Counted from the stretch's first letter, positions 1-9,909 are shown. The stretch is 64,000 nt of DNA from an uncultured Aliivibrio sp. (GCF_946479765.1 NZ_CAMLHO010000004.1:1-64000); one strand, 5' to 3'. Made by a program: numbers and translations. The notes: generated by a model not told the origin, from the sequence alone.

Positions 1-48
<48 letters not shown>

Positions 49-124
49 ACACTAAATTCTTTTGACTATTCGTGATCTAGCATTTAATAAATAAATCTAG
101 AACTACACCAACAATCTTATTGTA

Positions 125-200
125 TGGTGCCCGGAGGCGGAATCGAACCACCGACACGAGGATTTTCAATCCTCTGCTCTACCGACTGAGCTATCCGGGC
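125..200 (-). tRNA. tRNA-Phe(GAA)
   Basis: A complete 76-base tRNA on the minus strand. The acceptor stem GCCCGGA pairs with TCCGGGC, the anticodon stem-loop GAGGATTGAAAATCCTC carries GAA, the T-loop reads GTTCGATTC, and the CCA end is encoded. It decodes UUC and UUU. It lies just downstream of a strong promoter and upstream of tRNA-Thr, so the two probably form one short tRNA operon. Confidence 0.97.
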
Positions 201-210
201 AACGAGCGCT

Positions 211-239
211 ATTAAACGGATTTTTGCCCTCACCGTCAA
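211..239 (-). promoter_or_regulatory. sigma-70 promoter of the tRNA-Phe/tRNA-Thr unit
   Basis: On the minus strand TTGACG and TTTAAT are separated by 17 bases, followed by the GC-rich discriminator AGCGCTCG just before the tRNA. A GC-rich discriminator is typical of stable-RNA promoters under stringent control; that control is inferred. Confidence 0.7.
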
Positions 240-309
240 CTTTTTTTTTCAAAATAGGCTGTTTTTTTGATTGTTTGATTGATAATTCATCGAATAGGCG
301 AATTTATCG

Positions 310-1446
310 CTAAATCTTCCCTGAATTAAACTCTTTTTTGAAGGTGGTTACCTTTTCTAAATAGCGACGAGCTTCAGCATTTTTGTGTTTTTTGGTTAAA
401 GCCCAGTACACTTGGTTAGGATTTAAGTTGTTAATGTCATTGATTGCTCGGCTACGATTGCTGTTGAAGGTAGTTAATACTCCCCCCGCACCACCATTAT
501 AGGCTGAAATCATGCTGTACTGCTTAGATACTGGGTTACGAATGTCTTTTAAGTAACGTGTTTTTAAAATATAAAAGTAAGCAGTACCCGTATCAATATT
601 GTTGTGTGGGTTAAATAAGTATTCAGGAGTAGGCTCTCCTGACTTTTTTTTCACTAACTTAAATACATCGCGGCCTGCTGTTTTCGGAACCACCTGCATT
701 AATCCATAAGCATTAGCCCAACTTACCGCGTATGGGTTAAAGCTACTCTCTGTTCTAATAATGGAATAAATCAGATCTTCTGGGATATCGTAACGTTGTG
801 ATGCTTTACGAACAATGTCAGCGTATTGATATTCACGCAGTTGAGTGTGATTTTTTACCATCGGAATATCGACATAAAAAGCTTTTTTATAATCGATATC
901 TTTTGTTTTTAAGTGATTAGCAATTAAATAGTCAGCATAACGACTTGCACGCCATGACCATTCAATCGGCTTTTTATCTTGATCTACGACTTGTTGGTAT
1001 AAGAAAGGTTTGCCACCAAGAGTAACATCTGCATCAGAGTAAAGATCGACACCAGCAGGATCATCAGGCGTCAATAATGTCGTTATGATGGCTTGACGTA
1101 AATGGGCTTTTGGATCGGTTCCTGCGACGGTTTCTACCGTAACTCGACCGGTAGAAAAATCAACTTGAGATCGGCTTAAATAGCCATCAGTGTACTTTAC
1201 ATAAGCTTGTTTACTTGCGATGACGAGATTCTCTTTACCCCAGCGTTTTTCAATGTTGCCATTAAAACTGTTGATCAAAGAGTCTAGTGCTTTAATGTCT
1301 TTAGTAAATTGGCCAGGAAGAGGCGCTAGGTTTTTAGCAAAGCGGTTAGTCGTATCGTAATTAATACCAAAAGTAGACTCTATTGATTCTCGGCTACAGC
1401 TAGTGAGAAAAAGACAAGCAGAGGCAATCAGGATAAATTTTTTCAT
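310..1446 (-). CDS. mltC: Membrane-bound lytic murein transglycosylase C
   Basis: Outer-membrane lipoprotein that cleaves the MurNAc-GlcNAc bond of peptidoglycan, leaving 1,6-anhydroMurNAc ends. The 378-residue protein starts with a lipoprotein signal whose lipobox LTSC places the lipidated Cys near residue 17. The N-terminal MltC-type domain is followed by an SLT (lysozyme-like) domain with the catalytic Glu in ESSFNP near residue 235 and the GLMQVVP motif after it. Length fits the family. It lies after yggX, as in Escherichia coli, but a hairpin terminator separates the two, so mltC probably also has its own promoter in the roughly 60-base gap. Confidence 0.95.
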   Translation of the reverse strand: MKKFILIASACLFLTSCSRESIESTFGINYDTTNRFAKNLAPLPGQFTKDIKALDSLINSFNGNIEKRWGKENLVIASKQAYVKYTDGYLSRSQVDFSTGRVTVETVAGTDPKAHLRQAIITTLLTPDDPAGVDLYSDADVTLGGKPFLYQQVVDQDKKPIEWSWRASRYADYLIANHLKTKDIDYKKAFYVDIPMVKNHTQLREYQYADIVRKASQRYDIPEDLIYSIIRTESSFNPYAVSWANAYGLMQVVPKTAGRDVFKLVKKKSGEPTPEYLFNPHNNIDTGTAYFYILKTRYLKDIRNPVSKQYSMISAYNGGAGGVLTTFNSNRSRAINDINNLNPNQVYWALTKKHKNAEARRYLEKVTTFKKEFNSGKI

Positions 1447-1504
1447 AAAGACAATATAGGGTAAGAATTCGATATTAATGTTAACGGCAGAATGCCCTTG
1501 AACT

Positions 1505-1537
1505 AAAAAATAAAGCAGCCATTAGACTGCTTTATTT
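1505..1537 (-). terminator. Intrinsic terminator after yggX
   Basis: AAATAAAGCAG pairs with CTGCTTTATTT across an 8-base loop. Read on the minus strand it is followed by a run of T (plus-strand AAAAAA at 1505-1510). It closes the mutY-yggX unit ahead of mltC. Confidence 0.75.
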
Positions 1538-1545
1538 ACAATTAC

Positions 1546-1818
1546 TTATTCGCTTGGCGGAGTGTAACCATCAATGATGACTTCTTTGCCATCAAATAGA
1601 AAACCTTCCATTTCTGTTTCCAGTAATTTGCGGTGCTCTGGATCCATCATGTTCAGTTTCTTTTCATTGATAAGCATGGTTTGCTTATGTTGCCATTGGC
1701 CCCATGCTTCTTTGGAGATGTTGTCAAAAATACGCTTACCTAGTTCTCCTGGGTAAAGTTGAAAATCTAGGCCATCGGCGTCTTTATTTAAAAGAACACA
1801 AAATACAGTGCGACTCAT
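1546..1818 (-). CDS. yggX: Probable Fe(2+)-trafficking protein YggX
   Basis: Small cytoplasmic protein of the YggX family, 90 residues as usual. The family protects Fe-S clusters against oxidative damage and is thought to shuttle ferrous iron. The conserved N-terminal MSRTVFC with its Cys, the LYPGELG segment and the [10 protein letters not shown] region are all present. It sits 2 bases after mutY on the same strand, so the two are cotranscribed; this pairing is conserved in enterics, and MutY itself carries a 4Fe-4S cluster, which makes the pairing sensible. Confidence 0.95.
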   Translation of the reverse strand: MSRTVFCVLLNKDADGLDFQLYPGELGKRIFDNISKEAWGQWQHKQTMLINEKKLNMMDPEHRKLLETEMEGFLFDGKEVIIDGYTPPSE

Positions 1819-1820
1819 GG

Positions 1821-2873
1821 TTATTCTCCATTAGAAATTTCGTACGGAAGGGAGTCCAACAGTTTTTGAACTGGGGCGGCTAATCCTACCGTCATTGGTT
1901 GAGATAAGTTATACCAAACTCCGCGCGTTCCTTCCATTACCATATTCGGTTTCTTGGTCAGAGTGATAAGTACAGGAGTGATATCTAAGTGGTAGTGGCT
2001 AAAAGTATGGCGAAAAGCAATTAATTGTTGGCTTGATTTTACGTCCATATCATAACGATCAGATAAATCATCTAAGGTATTTTCTGGTTGTTCAGGAAAG
2101 CAATATAAACCTCCCCAAATTCCCGTTTGTGGTCGTTGCTCTAACAATACTTCACCATCGTGATAATAGATCGCAAACCATGCCTCTTTAGTTGGCTTGT
2201 CTTTTTTGGGTTTTTTAGTTGGGAAGTCTAATTGACGATCTTGCGCTTTGGCTTGGCAAAGATCATTCACTGGGCAAATTTCACACTTAGGCTTAGAACG
2301 AGTACATACCATTGCACCCATGTCCATCATGGCTTGATTATATCTCTCAACTCCAAGTTCAGGTGTGTGCTCTTCTGCAACCGCCCACATGGAATTTTCA
2401 ACCGATTTTTTACCAGGCCATCCTTCAATGGCAAAGCAACGAGAAAGAGTGCGTTTCACATTGCCATCTAAAATAGGGTGGCGTTGCTTGAGAGACAGTG
2501 ACAGCACAGCCCCCGCAGTAGTTCGGCCAATTCCCGGAAGAGCAATGACTTCTTCAATTGTTTCAGGGAATTTACCATTATATTGCTCAGCGATGATTTG
2601 TGCTGTTTTATGTAAATTTCGAGCTCGAGCGTAGTAACCAAGTCCGGTCCATAAATGCAGCACTTCATCTTGCTCAGCATTGGCTAAATCAACAACGGTT
2701 GGAAAGCGAGCCATGAAACGCTCAAAATAGGGGATCACCGTGGTTACTTGGGTTTGTTGTAGCATGATCTCTGATAACCATACTTTATAAGGTGTTTTTT
2801 CTAATTGCCAAGGTAACGTCTTACGGCCGTAATTATCGTACCACTTTAAAATGGCGTGAGAGAAAGAAGTCAT
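1821..2873 (-). CDS. mutY: Adenine DNA glycosylase MutY
   Basis: Removes adenine mispaired with 8-oxoguanine or guanine, the middle step of the GO repair system. The 350-residue protein has the helix-hairpin-helix motif [12 protein letters not shown] near residue 113, followed by the conserved Asp in [11 protein letters not shown]-terminal Cys cluster [17 protein letters not shown] (C-X6-C-X2-C-X5-C) binds the 4Fe-4S cluster. The last third is the NUDIX-like domain that reads 8-oxoG. It is divergent from trmB across a 220-base gap and leads the mutY-yggX unit. Confidence 0.97.
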   Translation of the reverse strand: MTSFSHAILKWYDNYGRKTLPWQLEKTPYKVWLSEIMLQQTQVTTVIPYFERFMARFPTVVDLANAEQDEVLHLWTGLGYYARARNLHKTAQIIAEQYNGKFPETIEEVIALPGIGRTTAGAVLSLSLKQRHPILDGNVKRTLSRCFAIEGWPGKKSVENSMWAVAEEHTPELGVERYNQAMMDMGAMVCTRSKPKCEICPVNDLCQAKAQDRQLDFPTKKPKKDKPTKEAWFAIYYHDGEVLLEQRPQTGIWGGLYCFPEQPENTLDDLSDRYDMDVKSSQQLIAFRHTFSHYHLDITPVLITLTKKPNMVMEGTRGVWYNLSQPMTVGLAAPVQKLLDSLPYEISNGE

Positions 2874-3093
2874 GACATGCTCGATTACATTTTTATAATT
2901 AAGAATGGATCACATCATACTGTGATGGTTTTGTACACCCGATAGAAAATAGGGTTATTAGTTCAGGTATATAATTTAGCTTAATTAAGCTTGTTTATAG
3001 AGAAAACCAAAGATAATACTTGAACACTGAGCTAAACTTTGGATAATGCCGGATCCACAATCCTTGTTCAGAGAATAACCAGGTTATCCAATC

Positions 3094-3810
3094 ATGACTG
3101 AAGTGACTAAAAACGACTTTACCGAAGAAGGTAAAATCGTTCGTAAAATTCGCAGCTTTGTACGCCGCGAAGGACGTTTAACGAAAGGCCAAGAAGGCGC
3201 TATTACTGAGTGCTGGTCTACCATGGGTATCGATTTTGTTGAGCAAATGCTTGATTGGAATGAGGTGTTTGGTAATAACAACCCTGTCGTTTTAGAAATC
3301 GGTTTTGGTATGGGTGCATCTTTGGTTGAGATGGCGCAAAAAGCACCAGAACTTAATTTCCTTGGCATAGAGGTTCATCGCCCAGGTGTTGGTGCATGTC
3401 TTTCAGCTGCAAAAGAAGCAGGCGTAACTAACTTACGTGTAATGTGTCACGATGCGGTTGAAGTGTTTGAATCAATGATCCCTGATTCATCTGTAAATAC
3501 ACTGCAACTGTTCTTCCCTGACCCATGGCATAAAGCACGTCACCATAAGCGTCGTATCGTTAAGGCTGAATTTGCTGAGATGATCCGTCCTAAGCTAAAT
3601 GCTGGTGGTGTTTTCCATATGGCAACTGATTGGGAAAACTACGCAGAACACATGATCGAAGTAATGCACGCGGCACCAGGTTACGAGAATATCGCAACTG
3701 ATGGCGATTACATTCCTCGTCCAGATGAGCGTCCATTAACAAAATTTGAAGCTCGTGGCCACCGTTTGGGCCATGGCGTATGGGATATTAAATTCCGTCG
3801 TAATGCATAA
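3094..3810 (+). CDS. trmB: tRNA (guanine-N7-)-methyltransferase
   Basis: Class I SAM-dependent enzyme that makes m7G46 in the variable loop of many tRNAs. The 238-residue protein carries the SAM-binding motif [12 protein letters not shown] near residue 68 and the catalytic-region sequence [14 protein letters not shown] around residue 140, diagnostic of TrmB. The start at 3094 is preceded by the weak Shine-Dalgarno-like sequence AACCAGG. In the upstream gap TATAAT at 2970-2975 is a possible -10 box, but I see no convincing -35. A terminator follows before glsB. Confidence 0.96.
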   Translation: MTEVTKNDFTEEGKIVRKIRSFVRREGRLTKGQEGAITECWSTMGIDFVEQMLDWNEVFGNNNPVVLEIGFGMGASLVEMAQKAPELNFLGIEVHRPGVGACLSAAKEAGVTNLRVMCHDAVEVFESMIPDSSVNTLQLFFPDPWHKARHHKRRIVKAEFAEMIRPKLNAGGVFHMATDWENYAEHMIEVMHAAPGYENIATDGDYIPRPDERPLTKFEARGHRLGHGVWDIKFRRNA

Positions 3811-3840
3811 TTAGCTGATTTATCATGCTAAATAAGAACT

Positions 3841-3867
3841 AAAGCCAACCTCTGTGTTGGCTTTTTT
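3841..3867 (+). terminator. Intrinsic terminator after trmB
   Basis: AAGCCAAC and GTTGGCTT form an 8-base stem around a short loop, followed by a T run. It lies 30 bases after the trmB stop and just before glsB. Confidence 0.85.
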
Positions 3868-3896
3868 GTCCTTGCGCTCAACAGGAAGTCGAAATA

Positions 3897-4817
3897 ATGA
3901 AGCCAACAAAACAGATATTAGATGATATTTTGAATGAAGTGCGTCCTCTTATTGGACAAGGAAAAGTTGCGGATTATATTCCGGCACTTGCTTCTGTCTC
4001 GAGTGATAAGTTGGGGATCGCGGTTTATACCAATGATGGTGAAATGATCACATCGGGCGATGCAAACGAACGATTCTCTATTCAATCTATATCTAAAGCG
4101 TTGAGTTTAACTCTTGCTATGGAATTATATCAGCCTGAAGAATTATGGCAGCGAGTAGGAAAAGAACCTTCTGGGCAGGCATTTAACTCGTTGATCCAAC
4201 TTGAGATGGAGCAGGGTGTTCCTCGTAATCCGTTCATCAATGCGGGTGCGATTGTGGTTACTGATATGCTGTTTAGTCGCTTTTCTGCTCCGAAACATCG
4301 TCTATTAGAATTTGTACGTAAGCTCTCTGGCAATGAACGTATTATGTATGACCGTGTTGTCGCTAATTCGGAAATGGATCATAGTGATCGAAATGCTTCG
4401 ATTGCTTATTTGATGCGAGCATTTGGTAACTTCGATAATGAAGTGATGCCGGTATTAAAAAATTATTTTCATGCCTGCGCCTTGAGTATGAGCTGTGTTG
4501 ATTTAGCGAGAACGTTTGGTTATTTAGCGAACAAAGGCGTACAACCAGAGACAAATGAATTCATCATTACGCCAATGCAGAGTAAACAAATTAATGCATT
4601 AATGGCGACGTGTGGTTTATATGATGGTGCCGGAGAGTTTGCTTATCGTGTTGGTATGCCAGGGAAATCCGGTGTTGGTGGTGGGATTATTGCCATTGTA
4701 CCAGGTGAGATGACTATTGCCGTATGGTCTCCAGAATTAGACCCATCAGGTAACTCTTTGGCAGGAACACAAGCGTTAGAATTGCTTTCAGAGCGTATTG
4801 GGCGTTCGATATTTTAA
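3897..4817 (+). CDS. glsB: Glutaminase
   Basis: Hydrolyses glutamine to glutamate and ammonia in the cytoplasm. It is a 306-residue member of the serine-dependent beta-lactamase-like glutaminase family, with the catalytic S-x-x-K in SIQSISKAL near residue 65 and the conserved stretches NPFINAGAI and [15 protein letters not shown] lies 8 bases before the ATG. It follows trmB on the same strand but is separated by a terminator. In acid-tolerant bacteria the ammonia produced can buffer acid; nothing here shows that role directly. Confidence 0.95.
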   Translation: MKPTKQILDDILNEVRPLIGQGKVADYIPALASVSSDKLGIAVYTNDGEMITSGDANERFSIQSISKALSLTLAMELYQPEELWQRVGKEPSGQAFNSLIQLEMEQGVPRNPFINAGAIVVTDMLFSRFSAPKHRLLEFVRKLSGNERIMYDRVVANSEMDHSDRNASIAYLMRAFGNFDNEVMPVLKNYFHACALSMSCVDLARTFGYLANKGVQPETNEFIITPMQSKQINALMATCGLYDGAGEFAYRVGMPGKSGVGGGIIAIVPGEMTIAVWSPELDPSGNSLAGTQALELLSERIGRSIF

Positions 4818-4900
4818 AGCAGGAAGAGCAGGTTTAAGGGCGGTCGCAAGCTCCCTGAAGGTTTCAGGAAAAGCTGTGTAGTGAAATATTCGATTTTATC

Positions 4901-5084
4901 ACTAACAACCCCCTCTAACTCCCCCTTCTATTAACATCATCGATCTCAATGGTTGGTCGATAAAGGGGGAGAACCTTCTTTGATGCTGGTATTTCAACGA
5001 TCATAATACCGTTCCTCCCCTTGTTTACCGATGTTACTTGGTAATTAGTATTGATATAAGGGGAGGCTAGGAGGGGTTGCTAGT
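4901..5084. repeat. Composite palindromic intergenic repeat (two hairpins inside long imperfect terminal arms)
   Basis: The spacer between glsB and hemW is a nested inverted-repeat structure. The outer arms (4901-4927 and 5058-5084) match imperfectly in inverse orientation: ACTAACAACCCCCTC on the left corresponds to the complement of GAGGGGTTGCTAGT on the right. Inside, CTCCCCCTT pairs with AAAGGGGGAG and CTCCCCTT pairs with AAGGGGAG, giving two adjacent hairpins of about 55-60 bases each. It has no coding potential. It resembles a non-autonomous palindromic element; I cannot name a family from sequence alone. Confidence 0.65.
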
Positions 5085-5114
5085 TGTTTAATTTAGAGTT
5101 TCGATTATTTGTTC

Positions 5115-6278
5115 CTAGTCCTCATCACTCACAAACGCTTCCAACAAATCATTCAAGAACAATTTTCCATGCTCAGTGATCTGCCAATGCGTTTCTGTTT
5201 CTTCTAAATACTTCTTCTCTTTCGCCCAATCCATTGTTTCTTGAATCGACTCTAAACCTAACCCTGTTTTATCAATGAAATCTTGCTTTGGGCACGCTTC
5301 TAATAGACGGAAACGATTCATAAAGAATTCAAAAGGTCTGTCATGATCAGCAACCTCTTGTTCGTCAATTAAGTAAGGTTTCATCAAATCTAAGAAGCCG
5401 CGAGGATGCTTAATCTTAGTGGTTCGAACAATGCGACCATCAGCAAAACTCAGCTTGCCATGAGCACCACAACCAATCCCTAAATAGTCGCCAAAGCGCC
5501 AATAATTTAAGTTATGGCGACATTGATAACCGATTTTACTGTAGCCTGAAATCTCATATTGAACATAGCCTGCATCAGAAATAATTTGATGGCCTTGTTC
5601 AAAAATGTCCCATAAATCATCATCATCAGGCAACGTTGGTGGCTTATAGTAAAACACCGTATTTGGCTCAATAGTCAGCTGATACCACGATAAATGTGGA
5701 GGGCTAAGCTCTATCGCTTGTTTTAAATCAGATAACGCATCATCAATACTTTGGTTCGGTAGGCCATGCATTAAATCAAGATTAAAGCTGTTTAACCCTG
5801 CTTCATGAGCAAGGCGAGCGGCGCGAAGGGCTTCATCTTTACCATGAATTCGCCCTAGTTTTTCTAGTTTTTCTTGCTGGAAGCTTTGCGCGCCAATAGA
5901 GATGCGATTGACACCGGCTTCGCGGTACTCAATGAATCGACCTGCTTCTACCGTCCCAGGATTCGCTTCCATGGTGATTTCAATGTCATCAGCAAATGGT
6001 AAGCGTTTTTCAACCTCGATCAGTAAACGCTTAATCTCTGGAGCCGTAATTAAGCTTGGCGTACCACCACCAATAAAAATAGAGTGCAGCTTACGTGGGT
6101 CATTTTCCATATTATAACGAGCAAGATCGGTATCAAGATCGTCAATTAACGCTGAAATGTATTGTGCTTCAGGGATTGTCGTTTTCAAGGCGTGAGAGTT
6201 GAAATCGCAATATGGGCATTTTTGGATACACCATGGAATATGAATGTATAAGCTAAGTGGTGGTGGAACTAGCATCAA
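5115..6278 (-). CDS. hemW: Radical SAM haem chaperone HemW (coproporphyrinogen oxidase-like)
   Basis: Radical SAM protein of the HemN-like group that binds haem and delivers it to respiratory enzymes; older annotations call it oxygen-independent coproporphyrinogen III oxidase. The 387-residue protein has the cluster motif CIQKCPYC near residue 17, preceded by LYIHIPW, then GGGTPS near residue 70 and a HemW-type C-terminal domain. True HemN is longer, with an extra N-terminal segment that is missing here. The start lies directly against the rdgB stop, so the two are cotranscribed. A second ATG one codon on is equally possible as the start. Confidence 0.93.
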   Translation of the reverse strand: MMLVPPPLSLYIHIPWCIQKCPYCDFNSHALKTTIPEAQYISALIDDLDTDLARYNMENDPRKLHSIFIGGGTPSLITAPEIKRLLIEVEKRLPFADDIEITMEANPGTVEAGRFIEYREAGVNRISIGAQSFQQEKLEKLGRIHGKDEALRAARLAHEAGLNSFNLDLMHGLPNQSIDDALSDLKQAIELSPPHLSWYQLTIEPNTVFYYKPPTLPDDDDLWDIFEQGHQIISDAGYVQYEISGYSKIGYQCRHNLNYWRFGDYLGIGCGAHGKLSFADGRIVRTTKIKHPRGFLDLMKPYLIDEQEVADHDRPFEFFMNRFRLLEACPKQDFIDKTGLGLESIQETMDWAKEKKYLEETETHWQITEHGKLFLNDLLEAFVSDED

Positions 6279-6875
6279 TTATTGACCTTCTTTTAATGCA
6301 GAGAACAGCTTTTTCAGTGCTTGACCACGATGAGACAGTTGCTTTTTACGTGCAGGCTCAAGTTCTGCGGAAGAGCAGTTATCTTCACTTACCCAGAAAA
6401 TAGGATCGTAACCAAAGCCATTCTCACCTTGTTGCTCCGTGGTAATGTGGCCTTCCCATGAACCGTGACAAATCAATGGCGTAGGATCGCTCTCATGCTT
6501 CATTAAGACTAAAACACAATGGAAGCGCGCAGTACGTTTTTCAGTAGGAATACCTTCCATTGCCGCTAGCATTTTATCGATGTTCTTCTGATCTGTTGCG
6601 CCTTCACCTGAGTAGCGTGCAGAGTAAACACCTGGTGCGCCATGTAATGCGTCGACTTCTAAACCGGAGTCATCAGCAATCGCAGGTAATCCTGTTTCTT
6701 TAGCCGCATGACGGGCTTTAATAATGGCATTCTCAATAAAGGTTGTGCCTGTTTCTGCTACGTCAGAGACGTTGAACTCACTTTGTGCCACAACATCAAA
6801 TCCAAAGTCAGACAAAACATCTGCCATTTCACGAACTTTACCTTGGTTGCCTGTTGCTAATACGATTTTGCTCAT
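6279..6875 (-). CDS. rdgB: XTP/dITP diphosphatase (non-canonical purine NTP pyrophosphatase)
   Basis: House-cleaning enzyme that hydrolyses dITP, XTP and ITP to monophosphates, keeping deaminated purines out of nucleic acids. The 198-residue HAM1/RdgB-family protein opens with [14 protein letters not shown] and carries [21 protein letters not shown] near residue 67 and the C-terminal SHRGQAL motif. It is sandwiched between the DUF4426 gene and hemW with almost no spacing, in one minus-strand unit that runs back to yggS. Confidence 0.96.
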   Translation of the reverse strand: MSKIVLATGNQGKVREMADVLSDFGFDVVAQSEFNVSDVAETGTTFIENAIIKARHAAKETGLPAIADDSGLEVDALHGAPGVYSARYSGEGATDQKNIDKMLAAMEGIPTEKRTARFHCVLVLMKHESDPTPLICHGSWEGHITTEQQGENGFGYDPIFWVSEDNCSSAELEPARKKQLSHRGQALKKLFSALKEGQ

Positions 6876-6885
6876 AATGATTCTC

Positions 6886-7317
6886 TTACTCTTCTACGTA
6901 GAACTTTTGATTGAATTTTAATTTGCCAGCGCCTTTGGTATCAGCGGATACATCAATATCAAAACGGAAGGTTTCTTCGTTAGTGATTGGCAACTCAGCA
7001 ATGTAATAAATAGCGTTTTGTTCCTTAATTTCACGGAAGCTTAACGTTTTCATTTGGCCAAGTAAATTTTTAGCTGTTCCTGTTATTTTCGCAGCGACAG
7101 CTGGTTTTCCTGCTTGAGAGGTGTCTAATACACTGATATTAATTAATGCATTGTAACCAGATCGCTTTAATTGATACGCACGAGCCACTTTAGGCGTTAG
7201 AAATGTTGAGTTAAACGCAGAGTAATGTACCTCTACGTTTTTAATCTGTACAAATTGCCCTGCAAACGTGGGTAAGCTAAAAAGGAATAGGGACAAGAGT
7301 AAGGTTATTTTTTTCAT
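6886..7317 (-). CDS. DUF4426 family exported protein, function unknown
   Basis: A small secreted protein (143 residues from the chosen start) with a clean Sec signal peptide, [19 protein letters not shown], followed by a beta-rich domain that I recognise as DUF4426, known mostly from Vibrionaceae and relatives. The track starts at TTG 7335; ATG codons at 7329 and 7317 are also in frame, each with a plausible upstream purine-rich site, and the signal peptide fits 7317 best. It lies between yggU and rdgB, a slot where Escherichia coli has no such gene. Its role is unknown; a periplasmic location is inferred from the signal. Confidence 0.8.
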   Translation of the reverse strand: MKKITLLLSLFLFSLPTFAGQFVQIKNVEVHYSAFNSTFLTPKVARAYQLKRSGYNALINISVLDTSQAGKPAVAAKITGTAKNLLGQMKTLSFREIKEQNAIYYIAELPITNEETFRFDIDVSADTKGAGKLKFNQKFYVEE

Positions 7318-7379
7318 AACGATCTTCATACACAAAGGTCTCCATATAAAAAAGCCGAGGGTTAACTCGGCATTAATAG

Positions 7380-7670
7380 TTATTTTGATAGTAATTGTTG
7401 AATCGCTTCTGGAATAATTTCCGGCGAATGAATTCGAACTTGTTTGTGACGATTAAGTTCTCCTTTCTCTACCGTGATTTTCCCTTTAGCGACCTTAAAC
7501 AGTTTGGAGAAGTATTTAATCAAATGTGCGTTGGCTTTTCCATCGACAGGAGGGGCCGTTATCGCTATTTTGAGTTCTTCTCCATGTATACCAACGATCT
7601 GATCTCGGCTGGCCTTCGGTTGAAGGTAGAGCCTTAAGATCAAATCGTCGTTATCGTATTTAATTGGCAT
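7380..7670 (-). CDS. yggU: YggU family protein (DUF167/UPF0235)
   Basis: Small cytoplasmic protein of unknown function in the DUF167 family, with the conserved [14 protein letters not shown] near residue 10, [15 protein letters not shown], and [13 protein letters not shown]. The ATG at 7670 gives 96 residues, matching the family and avoiding overlap with yggT; the track's start at 7712 adds 14 residues with no family counterpart. It follows yggT, as in Escherichia coli. Confidence 0.88.
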   Translation of the reverse strand: MPIKYDNDDLILRLYLQPKASRDQIVGIHGEELKIAITAPPVDGKANAHLIKYFSKLFKVAKGKITVEKGELNRHKQVRIHSPEIIPEAIQQLLSK

Positions 7671-7677
7671 AACCAGA

Positions 7678-8232
7678 CTACAAGCTATACCAAATTGGGC
7701 CAAGTAAATCACCCATTAAGAAGTTAGCAAATTGTAGAACGATGAACAGCACTAATACGCTTAAATCTAACCCACCCATTTGAGGAAGGATCTTACGAAT
7801 AGGAGTAAGCATTGGTTCAGTTAATTGGTTCATTACATATTCAATTGGGCTACGGCCTTGGCTAACCCAGCTTAGGATTGCACGTACTAATAGGATCCAG
7901 AACAGTAAACCACCAGCGGCTTTTGCAAGCGCAATTAAACCAATAAGTAAGAACTCAGGGCCAAATGTAATGCCACCAGCTACAACCATTTGAAGCACCA
8001 CAAATTTAACGACACATAGAACGTAAGCAAATAATACAGTTGCTAAGTCTAGGCTGCCAATTGATGGAATAATACGACGTAATGGAGAAACCACAGGTTG
8101 AGTTGCTTTTACGATAAATTGAGAGAATGGGTTATAAAAATCAGCACGTGCGACTTGTAACCAAATTCGTAGGATCACGACCATGATGTATAAATCAAAA
8201 ACGGTCGAGATTAAAAAGCTCATTGCATTCAT
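7678..8232 (-). CDS. yggT: YggT family integral membrane protein
   Basis: Inner-membrane protein of 184 residues built from two related halves, each with a pair of hydrophobic helices and a repeated signature: [21 protein letters not shown] near residue 40 and [20 protein letters not shown] near residue 135. This duplication is typical of the family, which is linked to osmotic stress tolerance and potassium homeostasis in some bacteria, though the biochemical role is not settled. It lies between proC and yggU in the conserved yggS-proC-yggT-yggU order. Confidence 0.92.
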   Translation of the reverse strand: MNAMSFLISTVFDLYIMVVILRIWLQVARADFYNPFSQFIVKATQPVVSPLRRIIPSIGSLDLATVLFAYVLCVVKFVVLQMVVAGGITFGPEFLLIGLIALAKAAGGLLFWILLVRAILSWVSQGRSPIEYVMNQLTEPMLTPIRKILPQMGGLDLSVLVLFIVLQFANFLMGDLLGPIWYSL

Positions 8233-8297
8233 AGTTAGTTAACCTTAAAAATCATTGGTTTGAAAATAAAACGGTTCTGAAAATAGAATTACTTATT

Positions 8298-9116
8298 TTA
8301 AAATAAAGATTCCATTTCTTCTGCACGAGAGACTGCTGCTTGCATTGCTTTGGCTACAATCTCTTGCAATTGATGTTCATTAAATGTGCGTAGAGCTTCC
8401 GCGGTTGTACCGCCTTTTGAGGTCACTTGTTCGCGCAGTGTTGATAATGGTGTCTCTGGGTTAGCAACCACCATTTCAGCCGCGCCAAGTGCAGATTGTT
8501 GCACTAATAGACGAGCAGTCTCTTCACTAAACCCTTGTTTAATCGCCTCAGCTTGCATCGCTTCCATAAATAAGAAGAAATACGCAGGCGCGCTTCCTGC
8601 GGCGGCAATGATTGAGTTAATGCCAGATTCTTTTTCCACCCAACACACTTCACCAACGGCTGACATTAAGTCACTTGCGTAGGTCTTATCTTGTTCAGAT
8701 ATATGCTCTACCGCAAACAGGCCGCTCATGCCTTTACCGACTAATGCGGGTGTATTTGGCATTACACGAACTAAATTTAATTCAGTAGCAAACATCTCAT
8801 TCAAACGTTTGGCAGAAATACCAGCCGCAATAGAAATCACTAGCTTAGTAGAAAAGTCGATGTATTGCAGTGGCTCAGCCGCCGTTGCCATCATCTGTGG
8901 CTTTACCGCTAGAACGATAACATCTGCATTTTTAGCCGCAGAAATATTATCAGTAGAGGTATTAATTCCGTAACATTTTTCTAAATGTTCAAGCTTGCCA
9001 GTACTTGGATTTGTCGCGGTGATTTTTTCTTTCGGGTAACCACTGCTAATCAAACCTGCAATAATAGAGCGAGTCATGTTGCCCGCACCAATAAAAACAA
9101 TATTGCGATGTTCCAT
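8298..9116 (-). CDS. proC: Pyrroline-5-carboxylate reductase
   Basis: Last step of proline synthesis: NAD(P)H-dependent reduction of pyrroline-5-carboxylate. The track ORF begins at 9293, but homologous sequence begins at MEHRNIVFIGAGNM (ATG 9116), giving 272 residues, the normal length. The N-terminal Rossmann motif is GAGNMTRSI, AVKPQMM lies near residue 75, and the C-terminal domain carries the family signature VTSKGGTTAEAL. It follows yggS by about 100 bases in the minus-strand unit. Confidence 0.95.
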   Translation of the reverse strand: MEHRNIVFIGAGNMTRSIIAGLISSGYPKEKITATNPSTGKLEHLEKCYGINTSTDNISAAKNADVIVLAVKPQMMATAAEPLQYIDFSTKLVISIAAGISAKRLNEMFATELNLVRVMPNTPALVGKGMSGLFAVEHISEQDKTYASDLMSAVGEVCWVEKESGINSIIAAAGSAPAYFFLFMEAMQAEAIKQGFSEETARLLVQQSALGAAEMVVANPETPLSTLREQVTSKGGTTAEALRTFNEHQLQEIVAKAMQAAVSRAEEMESLF

Positions 9117-9213
9117 TCGTATTCCTTGCGTCATGCCAACCGATACAGTATCTAGATTGGTATCATTCGAGTTGAGGTTATTCTTTATTTTTATAGTTTC
9201 TGACACTAAAAAA

Positions 9214-9909
9214 TTAGTCTCTGGCACCAAAAATAGCAGTGCCAATTCGAACCATTGTTGAGCCCGCTTCAATGGCGGCATCCATATCGCCACTCATCCC
9301 CATTGATAGGGTATCGACTTGAGGATATTGTGCGCGTAATTGGTTTTGAATGGAAGCAAGTTGTGTAAATGCAGCCAGTTGCTCGTCGTAATTAGAGACA
9401 TTAGCCGGTATAGACATTAGCCCACGTAACGTTAAGTTTGGCATATCATTGATTGCAGCTGCTAGCTCCATGACTTCATCACTTGTGGTGCCTGATTTAC
9501 TTTGTTCTGAACTAATATTGACCTGAATAAGTACATTTAGTTCGCCAAGTTCTACTGGGCGTTGTTCATTTAAACGTTGTGCTATTTTAAGGCGTTCAAC
9601 AGAATGAACCCAATCAAAGTGCTCTGCTATCGGGCGAGTTTTATTTGATTGAATTGGACCAATAAAATGCCATTCTAATGATGTTTCAGAATGATTTTTT
9701 TTGAAATATTGAACTTTTTCAACACCTTCTTGAACGTAATTTTCACCAAACGCTCGTTGACCAACAGTTATTGCTTGTTCAAGTAACGCGATAGGTTTAG
9801 TTTTACTTACCGCCAATAATTGCACTGAATCAGGGCGTCGACCACATTTTTGAACGCTATTCTCTATCTGAATGGTGATTTGATTGATATTTTGCTTAAT
9901 ACTAGTCAT
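9214..9909 (-). CDS. yggS: YggS family pyridoxal-phosphate homeostasis protein
   Basis: PLP-binding protein of the alanine racemase N-terminal fold (COG0325 family) that controls free PLP levels and affects amino-acid pools. The 231-residue protein has the PLP-lysine region LLAVSKTKP near residue 33, FGENYVQE, WHFIGPIQSNK and the C-terminal SMGMSGDMDAAI. Its start is only 23 bases from that of pilT, so the two divergent promoters must overlap the coding ends. Confidence 0.95.
   Translation of the reverse strand: MTSIKQNINQITIQIENSVQKCGRRPDSVQLLAVSKTKPIALLEQAITVGQRAFGENYVQEGVEKVQYFKKNHSETSLEWHFIGPIQSNKTRPIAEHFDWVHSVERLKIAQRLNEQRPVELGELNVLIQVNISSEQSKSGTTSDEVMELAAAINDMPNLTLRGLMSIPANVSNYDEQLAAFTQLASIQNQLRAQYPQVDTLSMGMSGDMDAAIEAGSTMVRIGTAIFGARD

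Noticed and set aside
7671-7712. Longer start of yggU overlapping yggT
   Set aside because: The added 14 residues are not in the family, and the ATG at 7670 gives the normal length.
9117-9293. Extended N-terminus of proC from the ORF track
   Set aside because: The extra 59 residues have no family counterpart and reach into the end of yggS; the Rossmann motif starts right after ATG 9116.
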